64,000 nt of DNA from NCBI RefSeq assembly GCF_030160015.1, contig NZ_BSNN01000004.1:1-64000 (forward strand), read 5' to 3'. Positions within the stretch are counted from its first letter, which is position 1. Each line of letters begins with the position of its first letter. The notes beneath the pieces are model-generated. The model was given only the letters and a program-made list of their open reading frames with translations, did no database searches and was not told the DNA's origin. Positions 41,140 through 49,583 of this stretch are shown here, one piece after another. Made by a program: the position numbers and the translations under genes. The DNA comes from Amylibacter marinus. GTDB lineage: Bacteria > Pseudomonadota > Alphaproteobacteria > Rhodobacterales > Rhodobacteraceae.

Positions 41140-41155
41140 CCCCAAGAAATTGGGG
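41140..41155 (+). other. GAAA-tetraloop hairpin in the cydA leader
   Basis: CCCCAA (41140-41145) and TTGGGG (41150-41155) form a 6-bp stem closed by GAAA, a stable GNRA loop, 21 bases ahead of the cydA start. It could modulate translation or stability of the cydAB message. It is short and may be accidental. No FNR-type TTGAT-N4-ATCAA site was seen in the 214-base region from 40963. Confidence 0.4.
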
Positions 41156-41176
41156 AAATATGCAAGGCGGCACCCA

Positions 41177-42583
41177 ATGTTAGAGAGTTTCTCAGCCGAA
41201 TCTCTGGCACGTGCGCAATTTGCCTTTACGGTATCCTTTCACATTATCTTTCCGGCGTTTTCCATCGGATTAGCCAGCTTTCTGGCGGTTTTAAATGCCA
41301 GGTGGTTGCGTAGCCGCGACACCACCTATCTGACGCTTTTCAATTACTGGAAGAAGATTTTCGCTGTGGCCTTTGGCATGGGCGTCGTGTCGGGGATTGT
41401 TATGTCCTATCAATTCGGCACCAATTGGTCGGTCTTTTCGGACAAGGCGGGGCCAGTCATCGGGCCATTGATGGCCTACGAGGTGTTATCGGCGTTTTTC
41501 CTAGAGGCTGGATTTCTGGGTATCATGCTGTTTGGCCGTAGCCGCGTTGGCGAAAAACTGCATATGTTTGCAACCGCCATGGTAGCCTTCGGCACGCTGA
41601 TGTCTGCCACATGGATCCTAAGCGTAAACAGCTGGATGCAGACGCCTGCTGGGTATTTCATTGCCGACAACGGTCAATTCCATCCCGAGGATTGGTGGCA
41701 AATCGTTTTCAATCCATCCTTCCCCTATCGTTTGGTGCATATGGTACTGGCAGCATTTTTGACCACCGCGCTGGTTGTAGGCGGCGTGGGCGGATTGCAT
41801 CTGTTGCGCGATAGGGCCGATGCATCCGCGCGACGCATGTTTTCCATGGCCATGTGGATGCTGGTTCTGGTCACCCCATTGCAGATATTGGCAGGGGATG
41901 CCCATGGCCTGAATACGCTAGAATACCAGCCCGCCAAGGTCATGGCCATGGAGGGCCACTATGACAGCCACCCAAACGGTGCGCCCCTGATCCTGTTTGG
42001 CATCCCAAATCCCAGCGAGCGGCGGATCGACTATGCGCTGGAAATCCCCAAGCTCAGCTCATTAATCCTAAAGCATGATCTGAACGCGCCATTGGCCGGA
42101 TTGGATACCATCCCAGAAGAAGACGAGCCGCCGGTGGCGATTGTGTTCTTCAGCTTTCGGGTAATGGTTGGGCTGGGCTTTGCGATGCTGGGCCTTGGGA
42201 TATGGAGCCTGTTTGCCCGTATGCGCCGGCGGCTATTCGAGGCCCCCGCATTATGGCGCGCATCGATCCTAATGGCCCCAACTGGATTTATCGCCGTACT
42301 GGCAGGATGGATCACAACAGAGGTCGGGCGCCAACCCTTTACCGTCTATGGTGTGTTACGCACATCCGACAGCATCGCCCCCGTAGATGCCCCCGCGGTG
42401 GCGGCATCGTTGATTGCCTTTGTGATCGTGTACTTTGCGGTATTTGGCGCGGGTACGTTGTACATTCTACGCATGATGAACAAACCCGCCACCACCGCTA
42501 AGCTGGGGCTGACAGATGGGCCAATGCGCACCGCCTCTCGACCCGCCGCTACACAGAGACAGGAGCACGAGAATGGAATTTGA
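41177..42583 (+). CDS. cydA: cytochrome bd-type quinol oxidase subunit I (CIO type)
   Basis: The start ATG 41177 gives MLESFSAESLARAQF and 468 residues; an upstream in-frame ATG adds an untypical basic extension. Haem ligands of bd oxidases are visible: His22 (TVSFHIIFP, haem b595/d site), His188 (YRLVHMV, b558) and the Met in FFSFRVMVGLG. Glu102 and Glu110 lie in YEVLSAFFLEAG. The quinol (Q) loop is short, as in cyanide-insensitive bd enzymes. It reduces O2 with ubiquinol without pumping protons. It overlaps cydB by 11 bases and is the first gene of the operon. Confidence 0.95.
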   Translation: MLESFSAESLARAQFAFTVSFHIIFPAFSIGLASFLAVLNARWLRSRDTTYLTLFNYWKKIFAVAFGMGVVSGIVMSYQFGTNWSVFSDKAGPVIGPLMAYEVLSAFFLEAGFLGIMLFGRSRVGEKLHMFATAMVAFGTLMSATWILSVNSWMQTPAGYFIADNGQFHPEDWWQIVFNPSFPYRLVHMVLAAFLTTALVVGGVGGLHLLRDRADASARRMFSMAMWMLVLVTPLQILAGDAHGLNTLEYQPAKVMAMEGHYDSHPNGAPLILFGIPNPSERRIDYALEIPKLSSLILKHDLNAPLAGLDTIPEEDEPPVAIVFFSFRVMVGLGFAMLGLGIWSLFARMRRRLFEAPALWRASILMAPTGFIAVLAGWITTEVGRQPFTVYGVLRTSDSIAPVDAPAVAASLIAFVIVYFAVFGAGTLYILRMMNKPATTAKLGLTDGPMRTASRPAATQRQEHENGI

Positions 42584-43574
42584 TCTTGCATTTATTTGGG
42601 CAGGCTTGATTGCCTTTTCGGTTTTAACCTATGTGATATTGGATGGGTTTGATCTGGGCCTTGGGATACTATTCCCCCTTGGTAGATCCGAGCAAGATCG
42701 CGATTTGATGATGAACTCGGTTGCACCCGTGTGGGATGGAAACGAAACTTGGCTGGTGCTGGGGGGTGGGGGATTGTTTGCGGTTTTCCCTTTGGCCTAT
42801 GCAGTGATTATGCCGGCGCTTTATATGCCGATCACGGTGATGTTGCTGGCATTGGTTTTTCGCGGTGTCTCTTTTGAATACCGCTGGAGGGTCAAGAATA
42901 AGCGTTTGTGGGACCTCGCCTTTTTCGCAGGATCCTTTATCGCTGCATTTTGTCAGGGGATTGCTCTTGGGGCGTTGGTACAGGGCATAGAGGTCGAAGC
43001 CCGGGCATATGTGGGCGGCTGGTTTGATTGGCTGACACCGTTTTCTATCCTGACTGGGCTGGCGGTGGTGGTTGGCTATGCATTGCTGGGAGCCAGTTGG
43101 CTGATATTAAAAACCGAAGGCACATTACGTAATCAAATGCGCGGGTACGCAGGGCGTTTGGGCACGGCAACGCTGGCACTGATCGGGGTGATCAGTATTC
43201 TAACCCCGTTCCAAGATCCGGTCTATTTTGAGCGCTGGTTCAACCTGCCGGGAAGCCTATGGACAATGATTGTGCCGCTGTTGATGCTGCTGCTCAGCTG
43301 GTTTTTCTTTCGCGGGTTGCAGGGCCCGCGCGATGCGCAGCCCTTCTTGGCGGCGCTGGGGTTCTTTGTGGTTAGCTTTGTTGGGATTGGCATCAGCTTT
43401 TATCCGATGATGGTGCCCCCGCACCTTACGATCTGGGATGTCGCCGCACCGCACAGTAGCCTTGCATTTGCACTTGTTGGGGCGTTGGTTTTGATCCCGA
43501 TCATTCTGGGGTATACAGCCTATGCCTATTGGGTGTTTCGCGGCAAAATGGATCCAACAGAGGGGTATCACTGA
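42573..43574 (+). CDS. cydB: cytochrome bd-type quinol oxidase subunit II
   Basis: The start ATG 42573 (MEFDLAFIWAGLIAF) has AGGAG upstream, overlaps cydA by 11 bases and gives 333 residues. The conserved opening ILDGFDLGLGILFP and NSVAPVWDGNETWLVLGGGGLFAVFP identify CydB. It has eight helices and forms a heterodimer with CydA without binding haem itself. It ends in TGATG, coupling it to the small DUF2474 peptide. Confidence 0.95.
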   Translation: MEFDLAFIWAGLIAFSVLTYVILDGFDLGLGILFPLGRSEQDRDLMMNSVAPVWDGNETWLVLGGGGLFAVFPLAYAVIMPALYMPITVMLLALVFRGVSFEYRWRVKNKRLWDLAFFAGSFIAAFCQGIALGALVQGIEVEARAYVGGWFDWLTPFSILTGLAVVVGYALLGASWLILKTEGTLRNQMRGYAGRLGTATLALIGVISILTPFQDPVYFERWFNLPGSLWTMIVPLLMLLLSWFFFRGLQGPRDAQPFLAALGFFVVSFVGIGISFYPMMVPPHLTIWDVAAPHSSLAFALVGALVLIPIILGYTAYAYWVFRGKMDPTEGYH

Positions 43575-43684
43575 TGGCGGTTTCGGGGTCTGCGCGGCGG
43601 TTCTTATGGTTTATTGGCCTGTGGGGTGCTGGGGTGGCGGTGCTGGGCGTTGTAGCCTTTGCGATCCGTGCTGTGATTTTTTAG
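43574..43684 (+). CDS. DUF2474 family small membrane peptide (CydX-like position)
   Basis: A 36-residue frame starts at ATG 43574, sharing bases with the cydB stop (TGATG). The product MAVSGSARRFLWFIG is followed by a single hydrophobic helix (LWGAGVAVLGVVAFAIRAVIF) after an RR-containing N-terminus. DUF2474 peptides are typically found right after bd oxidase genes of the CIO type. By analogy with the unrelated CydX they may stabilise the oxidase, which is inference. Easily missed because of its size. Confidence 0.85.
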   Translation: MAVSGSARRFLWFIGLWGAGVAVLGVVAFAIRAVIF

Positions 43685-43688
43685 TGCA

Positions 43689-44138
43689 TTAGGGCGTTTG
43701 TAGATCCTGTTTAAGGATCACCATTGTGTTGGTTTCGGCAACCGCGGGGATGCTTTGCAACTCATCACGTACGAAGACCGCCAGCGCATCTATATCGCGC
43801 ACCCAAATGCGCAACATATAATCAATGTTCCCCGCCATCAGCATGCATTCGGTGATCTCTGGGCGCAGCTTGATGGCATCCAAAAATTGCCGGCTGGCAT
43901 TGGGCCCCTGGCGCGCCAGACGCACAGAGATCAGCACGCTGATATTTAATCCAAGCGCCTTTGGATTGATCCGCGCGCCATAGCCCATGATGACCCCGCT
44001 ATTCTCCAACCGCTTTACCCGCCGGCCACAGGGCGTAGGAGAGAGGCCAACCTTATCGGACAGCTCTAGAATTGATATGCGCCCGTCTGCGCGTATCACA
44101 TCCAGTATCTTGTGATCTATTGCGTCAACCTCAATCAT
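43689..44138 (-). CDS. Lrp/AsnC family transcriptional regulator
   Basis: The start is ATG 44138 (MIEVDAIDHKIL) with GAGAG upstream; 149 residues. The N-terminal HTH is ILELSDKVGLSPTPCGRRVKRLENSGVI, quoted in two parts as ILELSDKVGLSPTPC and RRVKRLENSGVI. A RAM ligand domain follows (NISVLISVRLARQG, LMAGNIDYMLRIWVRDIDAL). It is divergent from the aminotransferase gene, so it likely regulates that gene in response to an amino acid, a common Lrp arrangement. Convergent with the cyd operon, 4 bases apart. Confidence 0.93.
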   Translation of the reverse strand: MIEVDAIDHKILDVIRADGRISILELSDKVGLSPTPCGRRVKRLENSGVIMGYGARINPKALGLNISVLISVRLARQGPNASRQFLDAIKLRPEITECMLMAGNIDYMLRIWVRDIDALAVFVRDELQSIPAVAETNTMVILKQDLQTP

Positions 44139-44168
44139 GCACACACTCTCTATTATATCGCCATTTCA

Positions 44169-44198
44169 TAGTGACTTTTCGCCAAAAAACTATCACTA
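44169..44198. promoter_or_regulatory. inverted repeat in the Lrp/aminotransferase spacer
   Basis: TAGTGA (44169-44174) and TCACTA (44193-44198) are inverted copies 18 bases apart in the 123-base divergent spacer, surrounded by AT-rich sequence. They are a candidate operator for the adjacent Lrp-type protein, which usually binds spaced dyads. The match is short. Confidence 0.45.
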
Positions 44199-44261
44199 AT
44201 GCAGATATTTAGCGAGAAACAGCCATAAATCAATGATATTTTCCCACCAAGGGAGATAAGA

Positions 44262-45461
44262 ATGACAGCACCGATTTTCGCCAATTGGCTATCACAGACG
44301 AACGACGTTACGCAGATCTTTTTGGGCGCCAGCGAGGATCCTAACCTAATCAATCTGGCGGGCGGCCTGCCTGATCCCTCAGTCTGGCCTGTGGCGGAAC
44401 TGGCGTCATTGGCCACAACGGCTATGATGGATCATCCTGATAAATCCCTGTCCTATTCCCCTATTCCCGGGCTGTCTGATCTGCGCGATACGGTTGCTCG
44501 GCGCTTTTCCAAAGATGGGCTAACCCTAACCCGCGACAATGTTATGATCGTGTCTGGTGGCATGCAGGCGCTAGACCTGATTGGCAAGGTACTGTTGGAT
44601 CAAGACGATATTATTGCCGCTCAAAGCCCCGCCTACCTTGGCGCGATCGATGCTTGGCGCCCGCGCGGGCCCAAATATCGCGCACTGGACCTAGAGGCAC
44701 AAGATTTTGATCCGGCACCGGCCCTTGGGGGCGCAAAGTTTGCCTACACGGTACCAAATTTTTCAAATCCAACGGGACGATTAGTGCTGCTGGCCCAGCG
44801 GCACGCGCTGGTACAGGCTGCCTATGAAACAGGTACCTATCTGGTAGAGGATGACCCCTATGGCACGCTCTACTACGAAGGCGATGTCCTGCCATCCATG
44901 CTCGAGATATCCGCATCCATGTATAAGGGACCCTATACAGGGCCGGTGATCTATCTAGGCACCCTGTCAAAACAGCTGGCTCCTGGGTTGCGCATCGGCT
45001 GGGTCATTGCCGCGCCCGAGGTTATTTCGGCCCTTGTCACAGGAAAACAAGGTGGCGATATGTGCACAGCCGGCCTAACCCAAGTGATCGCCAACACCGC
45101 GATCACCAGCGGATTAGTAGAGCGCATTCTACCCAAAATTCTAGAGCTGAACAAAACACGAAGAGATGCTCTATGCGCAGCTATGGACGCCTACTTATCA
45201 GATCTGTTTCAATGGCGTGTGCCACAGGGGGGGATGTTCGTCTGGGCCACTGCGCGCAATCCGCAACTGAATACCGATCGATTGCTTCGTGTGGCAATTG
45301 AGCATGGTGTATGCATCAGCCCCTCTTCCGCCTTTGACCCACTGGGGCTAAACCACAGCGCCATTCGCATAAACTTCACCTTAAACACTGCACAAGATTT
45401 GGCCGAAGGTATCCAAAGATTGGCAGCGGCCACGCGGGCAGTTCTCGACACGCAACCCTAA
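44262..45461 (+). CDS. PLP-dependent class I/II aminotransferase (LysN/MocR-domain type)
   Basis: The 399-residue product resembles 2-aminoadipate/aromatic aminotransferases of the MocR-catalytic-domain type. Seen: LINLAGGLPDPSVWP, SYSPIPGLSDLRDTVA, SGGMQALDLIGKVLLD, NFSNPTGRL, VEDDPYGTLYYEG, the PLP Lys in LGTLSKQLAPGLRIGW, and IRINFT at the C-terminus. There is no DNA-binding domain, so it is a free enzyme. The amino donor or acceptor cannot be told. It is divergent from the Lrp regulator and ends 4 bases inside the convergent AbrB gene. GGGAG precedes the start. Confidence 0.9.
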   Translation: MTAPIFANWLSQTNDVTQIFLGASEDPNLINLAGGLPDPSVWPVAELASLATTAMMDHPDKSLSYSPIPGLSDLRDTVARRFSKDGLTLTRDNVMIVSGGMQALDLIGKVLLDQDDIIAAQSPAYLGAIDAWRPRGPKYRALDLEAQDFDPAPALGGAKFAYTVPNFSNPTGRLVLLAQRHALVQAAYETGTYLVEDDPYGTLYYEGDVLPSMLEISASMYKGPYTGPVIYLGTLSKQLAPGLRIGWVIAAPEVISALVTGKQGGDMCTAGLTQVIANTAITSGLVERILPKILELNKTRRDALCAAMDAYLSDLFQWRVPQGGMFVWATARNPQLNTDRLLRVAIEHGVCISPSSAFDPLGLNHSAIRINFTLNTAQDLAEGIQRLAAATRAVLDTQP

Positions 45462-46525
45462 TCACGCCGATTGTTCGGAAGAAGCCGCCCGACGATCGGT
45501 GCGAGAAGCACAACCAGAACAATGCGTAATATGTGGTGGGTCACCACGTAACTCAGATCGGCACCCGCGATAATGGCGATCACCACCATCTCTGCCTGCC
45601 CACCCGGTAGAAACGCCAAAAGCGCCTCGAGAGGTGGTGCCAATTCCAGCGCTAGGATAGCCGCATAAAATCCAAGTGAAACCACCCCCAATACCAGCGA
45701 ATACACCAGCCCTGCGACCACGCTGATGCGCAATTCATGGCGGGTGATGCCAACATATTTCACCCCGACCGCGATACCGATAAAAAACTGCGCCGCTTGG
45801 ATGATTTCGGCGGGAGGGCGCGCCTGTAACACTCCGGTCAATGACAGGCAAGTTGCCACAATCATCGGGCCCAGAATCGAGGCACCAAACAACCCGATGC
45901 GTTCAAAAAACTTCCAACCCACAAATCCAATTACAATCATTAGCACAATTTGCGCAGGGTCGGCGCTGGCAATGGGAAGTCCCGGTGCGACGCTAAGATC
46001 AAGTCCCCAGACCAACTGAATCATGAAGGGCGCACAGACTACTAAAATCAAAACGCGCGTTGCATGTATCAGGGACAAAGCCCGTGCATCCCCGCCTGCC
46101 TCTTCACCAAAAACCAACATATCCTGCAATCCACCGGGCATCGCACTGTACCAAGAGGTGGCTGGATCAAATCCAAACCCATAGCGCAACAGCGGATAGC
46201 CGATGACGGCGATAACCATCAAAAACAGTGGCACCAAAGCCAAAGAGCCAGCCATATGGGGAAGTTGTGAAACGATATCAGGCGTAATCGATGCGCCAAC
46301 CGCGACCCCCAAAAATGTACGCATAAATATGCCCAGCTGATCGGTACCCCTAAGCGCACCCCCCGCAAGGGCCGCAATCAAGCAGGCGCACATCGGCCCC
46401 AACAAGAACGGCAACGGCAATCCCAAAAGCGTAAACCCTAGGCTGCCGAACAGCGCAATCCCCAGCGTATTGAACCGTTGAATAGTCTTGTTGGATATCT
46501 GGCGATTTCTCATGGTAGATCCCAT
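45458..46525 (-). CDS. AbrB family integral membrane protein
   Basis: The start ATG 46525 (MGSTMRNRQ) has AGAGGG upstream, but 46513 is also possible; about 355 residues. Two similar halves contain LPLPFLLGPMCACLIAAL with TFLGVAVGASIT, and GLFGASILGPMIVATCLSL with FFIGIAVGVKYVGI, then AFLPGGQAEMVVIAI. This duplication is typical of the AbrB/AmoA-like putative permease or ammonia-monooxygenase-annotated family. Substrate and direction are unknown. Convergent with the aminotransferase, with 4 bases of overlap at the 3' ends. Confidence 0.85.
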   Translation of the reverse strand: MGSTMRNRQISNKTIQRFNTLGIALFGSLGFTLLGLPLPFLLGPMCACLIAALAGGALRGTDQLGIFMRTFLGVAVGASITPDIVSQLPHMAGSLALVPLFLMVIAVIGYPLLRYGFGFDPATSWYSAMPGGLQDMLVFGEEAGGDARALSLIHATRVLILVVCAPFMIQLVWGLDLSVAPGLPIASADPAQIVLMIVIGFVGWKFFERIGLFGASILGPMIVATCLSLTGVLQARPPAEIIQAAQFFIGIAVGVKYVGITRHELRISVVAGLVYSLVLGVVSLGFYAAILALELAPPLEALLAFLPGGQAEMVVIAIIAGADLSYVVTHHILRIVLVVLLAPIVGRLLPNNRRD

Positions 46526-46552
46526 CTGCCCTCTATTGGAGGCTCTGCGCAC

Positions 46553-46843
46553 AGTGACTGCGATACACGATCAATAGCACCAACCCAATTTCCCTCACAA
46601 GCTGTACTGGCCTGCGGTGGGCAGGAAAATATTTCCGCTGATCGAGTGAACCCGGTCGCCTGCTCGCCTCTGACCCTACCCGTGGCCTGTTCGAAATACA
46701 GTGCGGCCATACATCTTCGACACTTGTGGTGGTCTCCGCCGGAAAATCGCTTGGCTCAAATTCTTGGATGCAAGTTAGCACAGGGCGAAATTATGCTAAT
46801 CTAGTAACACGCTTAGGCTCATGTGGGCTGGAAATGAGCCAGC
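46553..46843. other. gene-free stretch beside the GntR remnant
   Basis: No real gene is visible in these 291 bases. GGCTCAT (46816-46822) and ATGAGCC (46834-46840) form an inverted repeat just before the GntR remnant and could be an old operator or hairpin. The region between is of mixed composition with short frames only. Confidence 0.4.
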
Positions 46844-47224
46844 ATGACCAACACACCAACCGTCACCACGCCCCCAAGTAGCATAGAGCGCATCGTCGTT
46901 TTCCTATATCGCGAGAACACCTCTATGCGGCTGTTATTTGGCACGCGTATATCAGAAGCAAATATCGCCAAGCAGTTTAACGTTTCGCGGCAACCAGTGC
47001 GCGAGGCGTATACCCATTTGGCGCTCGGATCGCTGTTGGCTCCGATGATGAAAGAGCGCGGATATCGCCCTGATTTGGCGCTCAATGTAACCGTTACATC
47101 ATTGATTGCAGGGATCGATTTCGGACAATCCGATCTTGATCTTGTGGATGATCAATTTGATGCTGTCGATCCTTGGGATAATTCTGGATCTGGCCCTTCA
47201 ATCTGGCGATCTTCGTGGCCTTGA
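46844..47224 (+). pseudogene. GntR family regulator remnant
   Basis: A 126-residue frame from ATG 46844 contains RISEANIAKQFNVSRQPVREAY, the GntR winged HTH, at about residues 36-57. The following wing and ligand domain are broken: GSLLAPMMKERGYRPDL replaces the usual GLV.....G, and after that only PWDNSG-like unrelated sequence remains. The FCD/UTRA domain of about 150 residues is gone. I infer a degraded regulator whose target is no longer identifiable. It might alternatively be a short functional fragment. Confidence 0.6.
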
Positions 47225-47393
47225 TGTTGGTGACTTTTGTGCCTGCGGTATCCCTTTGGTCGCCATCAGTACAGGCGGTGCTAGTCTTCACTCTAGCCGC
47301 CCGCGAAAACCCTAGCTCCATCGGGCTTTCACGGGTTTAATTTTTGCAACGACCGGCGGATGCGCGCGGCCCAAGCGATTTGGCTAATCAGCC

Positions 47394-48296
47394 CTATTTC
47401 AGCAAGCGCGCGAATTTCTTTCCGATATTAGACAGCGATAGCGTAAAATTACGCTTCCCAAGGCCCAAGCGGATCTGAAAATTATATACCCCCATAAGCC
47501 AATTGGCGTAAGGCACCTTCGTGGAAAAGCGCAAAGCCGCGCCACGTCGGCGGCCCTCTCGATCTTGGTAGTCACGTTCTTGTACGGTCTCTAAGAAACC
47601 CTCGATCGGTATTTTCTGAGCAATAATCTCGGCCATGGGCCGCATACGTCCGCCATCCTTAAGGCTCAACTCTCTCCAAATAGAGTGAGGTGCATTAAAC
47701 CTGCGGCGATTAAAGTTTTGCTGCTCCCAGCCGCAAGACAGGGGATCAACTGTCTTTGCATCGGTGCGGCGCAGTATCAACGTCGTTTCGATCAGGGCAT
47801 GCACCTCGAACATGGCATCCTCTTTCAACACATCGGCCATTTGGCCAATAGAGGCGATATGCACATCATCAATGATCAAAAACCCACCAGCGCGCAAATG
47901 CGGGATGAGATGGTAATATTCCATCTGTACAAATGGAAACCCATGCGGGCCATCCAGCAAAATCACATCATAGGGTCGAAACGATTTATATGCTGGTAGG
48001 GTCTGTTGGGTTGGGCCAAAAATCAGCTCGATGCGATCCATCTTGGTCAGCGCGGTATTTTGAAAAAACTGTACACTAGACCCTGCCCCGGAATCGCGAT
48101 CATCCAAGGCAAAGACCGTATGGTGTTGCGCAATATTTGAAAAAAGAATGGTAGATTTCCCACATCCCGTTTCAACGGTATTCTCGCAGTTCTTTGGCAA
48201 AACTCTCTCTATACGTGCCAAAACAGCATCCGCGAACGCACCCTGCTCATGTTGACCGGTCCCGTCTTGCTCTACAATTTGATCACTTACTAGCAT
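47394..48296 (-). CDS. class I SAM-dependent methyltransferase
   Basis: I choose ATG 48296 (MLVSDQIVEQDGT), giving 300 residues; the frame stays open to 48422 with an untypical N-terminus close to the divergent gene. The SAM-binding motif is NTVETGCGKSTILFSNIA, followed by FALDDRD and VILLDGPHGFPFVQMEYYHL, where the acidic pair and YYHL resemble the Methyltransf_24 type. The second half (from residue 170) has no known domain and many basic residues. It is divergent from a glycosyltransferase, so modification of a glycan or lipid is plausible. The acceptor is unknown. Confidence 0.75.
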   Translation of the reverse strand: MLVSDQIVEQDGTGQHEQGAFADAVLARIERVLPKNCENTVETGCGKSTILFSNIAQHHTVFALDDRDSGAGSSVQFFQNTALTKMDRIELIFGPTQQTLPAYKSFRPYDVILLDGPHGFPFVQMEYYHLIPHLRAGGFLIIDDVHIASIGQMADVLKEDAMFEVHALIETTLILRRTDAKTVDPLSCGWEQQNFNRRRFNAPHSIWRELSLKDGGRMRPMAEIIAQKIPIEGFLETVQERDYQDREGRRRGAALRFSTKVPYANWLMGVYNFQIRLGLGKRNFTLSLSNIGKKFARLLK

Positions 48297-48437
48297 ATTT
48301 TCGCCCCGCGGTGCTTTGGTTGCCGATGGAAAACTTGCTTTTCGATAGGCTTCATGTGATTGAATTAAACCTTTAGGGTAGCCAGAGCAATCCACCATTG
48401 CCCCGCAGACAAATTCAACCAAAGGTTATGATTGGCC

Positions 48438-49583
48438 ATGCCAAAATTCATGATGATCACACCCTCCTCTATCTGGCCCAGTAACTCTGGCGGACGATTG
48501 CGCTCTAGCCTGATCGCCCAGGCACTAAGGAAACATGGGCCTGTGCGCATTCTAAGCCTGTCACAAGAAACACCACTAGAAACACCTAAAGGGATAGAAG
48601 AGGTGGTGATCCGTCCAGATTGCGGCTCTTATATTTGGCGGCTTCTGTCGCAACAAACCCCTTTGGCCCCGGTGGTGGCACCCATGAGCATCGCGCGGAT
48701 CAACCGCCACATAGAAGAATTCACCCCTGATGTGATCTTTTTCGAAGAAACCATCACAACTGGATTCATTGATCAGCTGCGCATGGGCGGTGCGAAGACC
48801 GTTCTGAATTCTCAAAACGTTGATTTTCAGCTTTTGCGTGAACGAGGGGTCAGCGATAGCAAAACGTTAGAGGCCGCAAAGGCACAAGAGATCGCGGCGA
48901 TCAACAACACCGATATGCTGATTTCTTGCTCTGATCGGGACGCCAAGATTTTCGAAAACCTGACGGGGAAATCAGCCAATGTATTGGAAAACCCCATCCC
49001 CGATCAGCGCGCTTTTGATATTCCCATCACCCCAGAGCGCTACCGCAAGAGCGGTTTTCTGTTTGTGGGCATGATGAGTTATTCGCCAAACGCCCGCGCC
49101 GCAGAGGTGATCGGCAACAGTATCCTACCCAAGCTAGCACCCGATGTCCGCGCATCGCTGGTGGGGCGCCACGCGAATACATTGCCCAAAAACCTACAGG
49201 AAAATGCGCGTATTGATATCCACAGCGATGTCCCCAGCATTCTGGACTACCTTGCCGATTTTGGCCAAACCCTGATGCCCATCGCATCAGGTGGTGGTAC
49301 GCGCCTAAAGGTTTTAGAGGCCATGGCCGCAGGGGTTTGCCTCGTTGCCAGCGCCAAAGCAGTAGAGGGCATTGACCTGATCCCAAACACCCACTTTGCC
49401 CTTGCTGAAACACCCGCAGAGTTCGCACGCGCATTTCAGGCCAACATCGAAAATCCCCACGAAAGCGCCCAGCGCGCCATCACCGCGCGACAATTCGTAT
49501 TCGACACCTACAGCGAGCAAATTTTCGAACAGCGCCTTAAGGTCTGCATCGACGCCATATTAGATCAAAGGGCACCAGCATGA
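48438..49583 (+). CDS. GT4-type glycosyltransferase
   Basis: The start is ATG 48438 (MPKFMMITPSSIWPSN); a TTG at 48432 is closer to AAAGG and could be used. The 381-residue product has the GT-B layout: an N-terminal domain with ITPSSIWPSNSGGRLRSSLI and a C-terminal GT4 domain with GFLFVGMMSYSPNARA, VGRHANTLPK, ADFGQTLMPIASGGGTRLKVLEAMAAG (sugar-nucleotide site) and VASAKAVEGIDL. It transfers a sugar from a nucleotide to a cell-surface acceptor. It overlaps the dehydratase-like gene by 4 bases. Confidence 0.88.
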   Translation: MPKFMMITPSSIWPSNSGGRLRSSLIAQALRKHGPVRILSLSQETPLETPKGIEEVVIRPDCGSYIWRLLSQQTPLAPVVAPMSIARINRHIEEFTPDVIFFEETITTGFIDQLRMGGAKTVLNSQNVDFQLLRERGVSDSKTLEAAKAQEIAAINNTDMLISCSDRDAKIFENLTGKSANVLENPIPDQRAFDIPITPERYRKSGFLFVGMMSYSPNARAAEVIGNSILPKLAPDVRASLVGRHANTLPKNLQENARIDIHSDVPSILDYLADFGQTLMPIASGGGTRLKVLEAMAAGVCLVASAKAVEGIDLIPNTHFALAETPAEFARAFQANIENPHESAQRAITARQFVFDTYSEQIFEQRLKVCIDAILDQRAPA

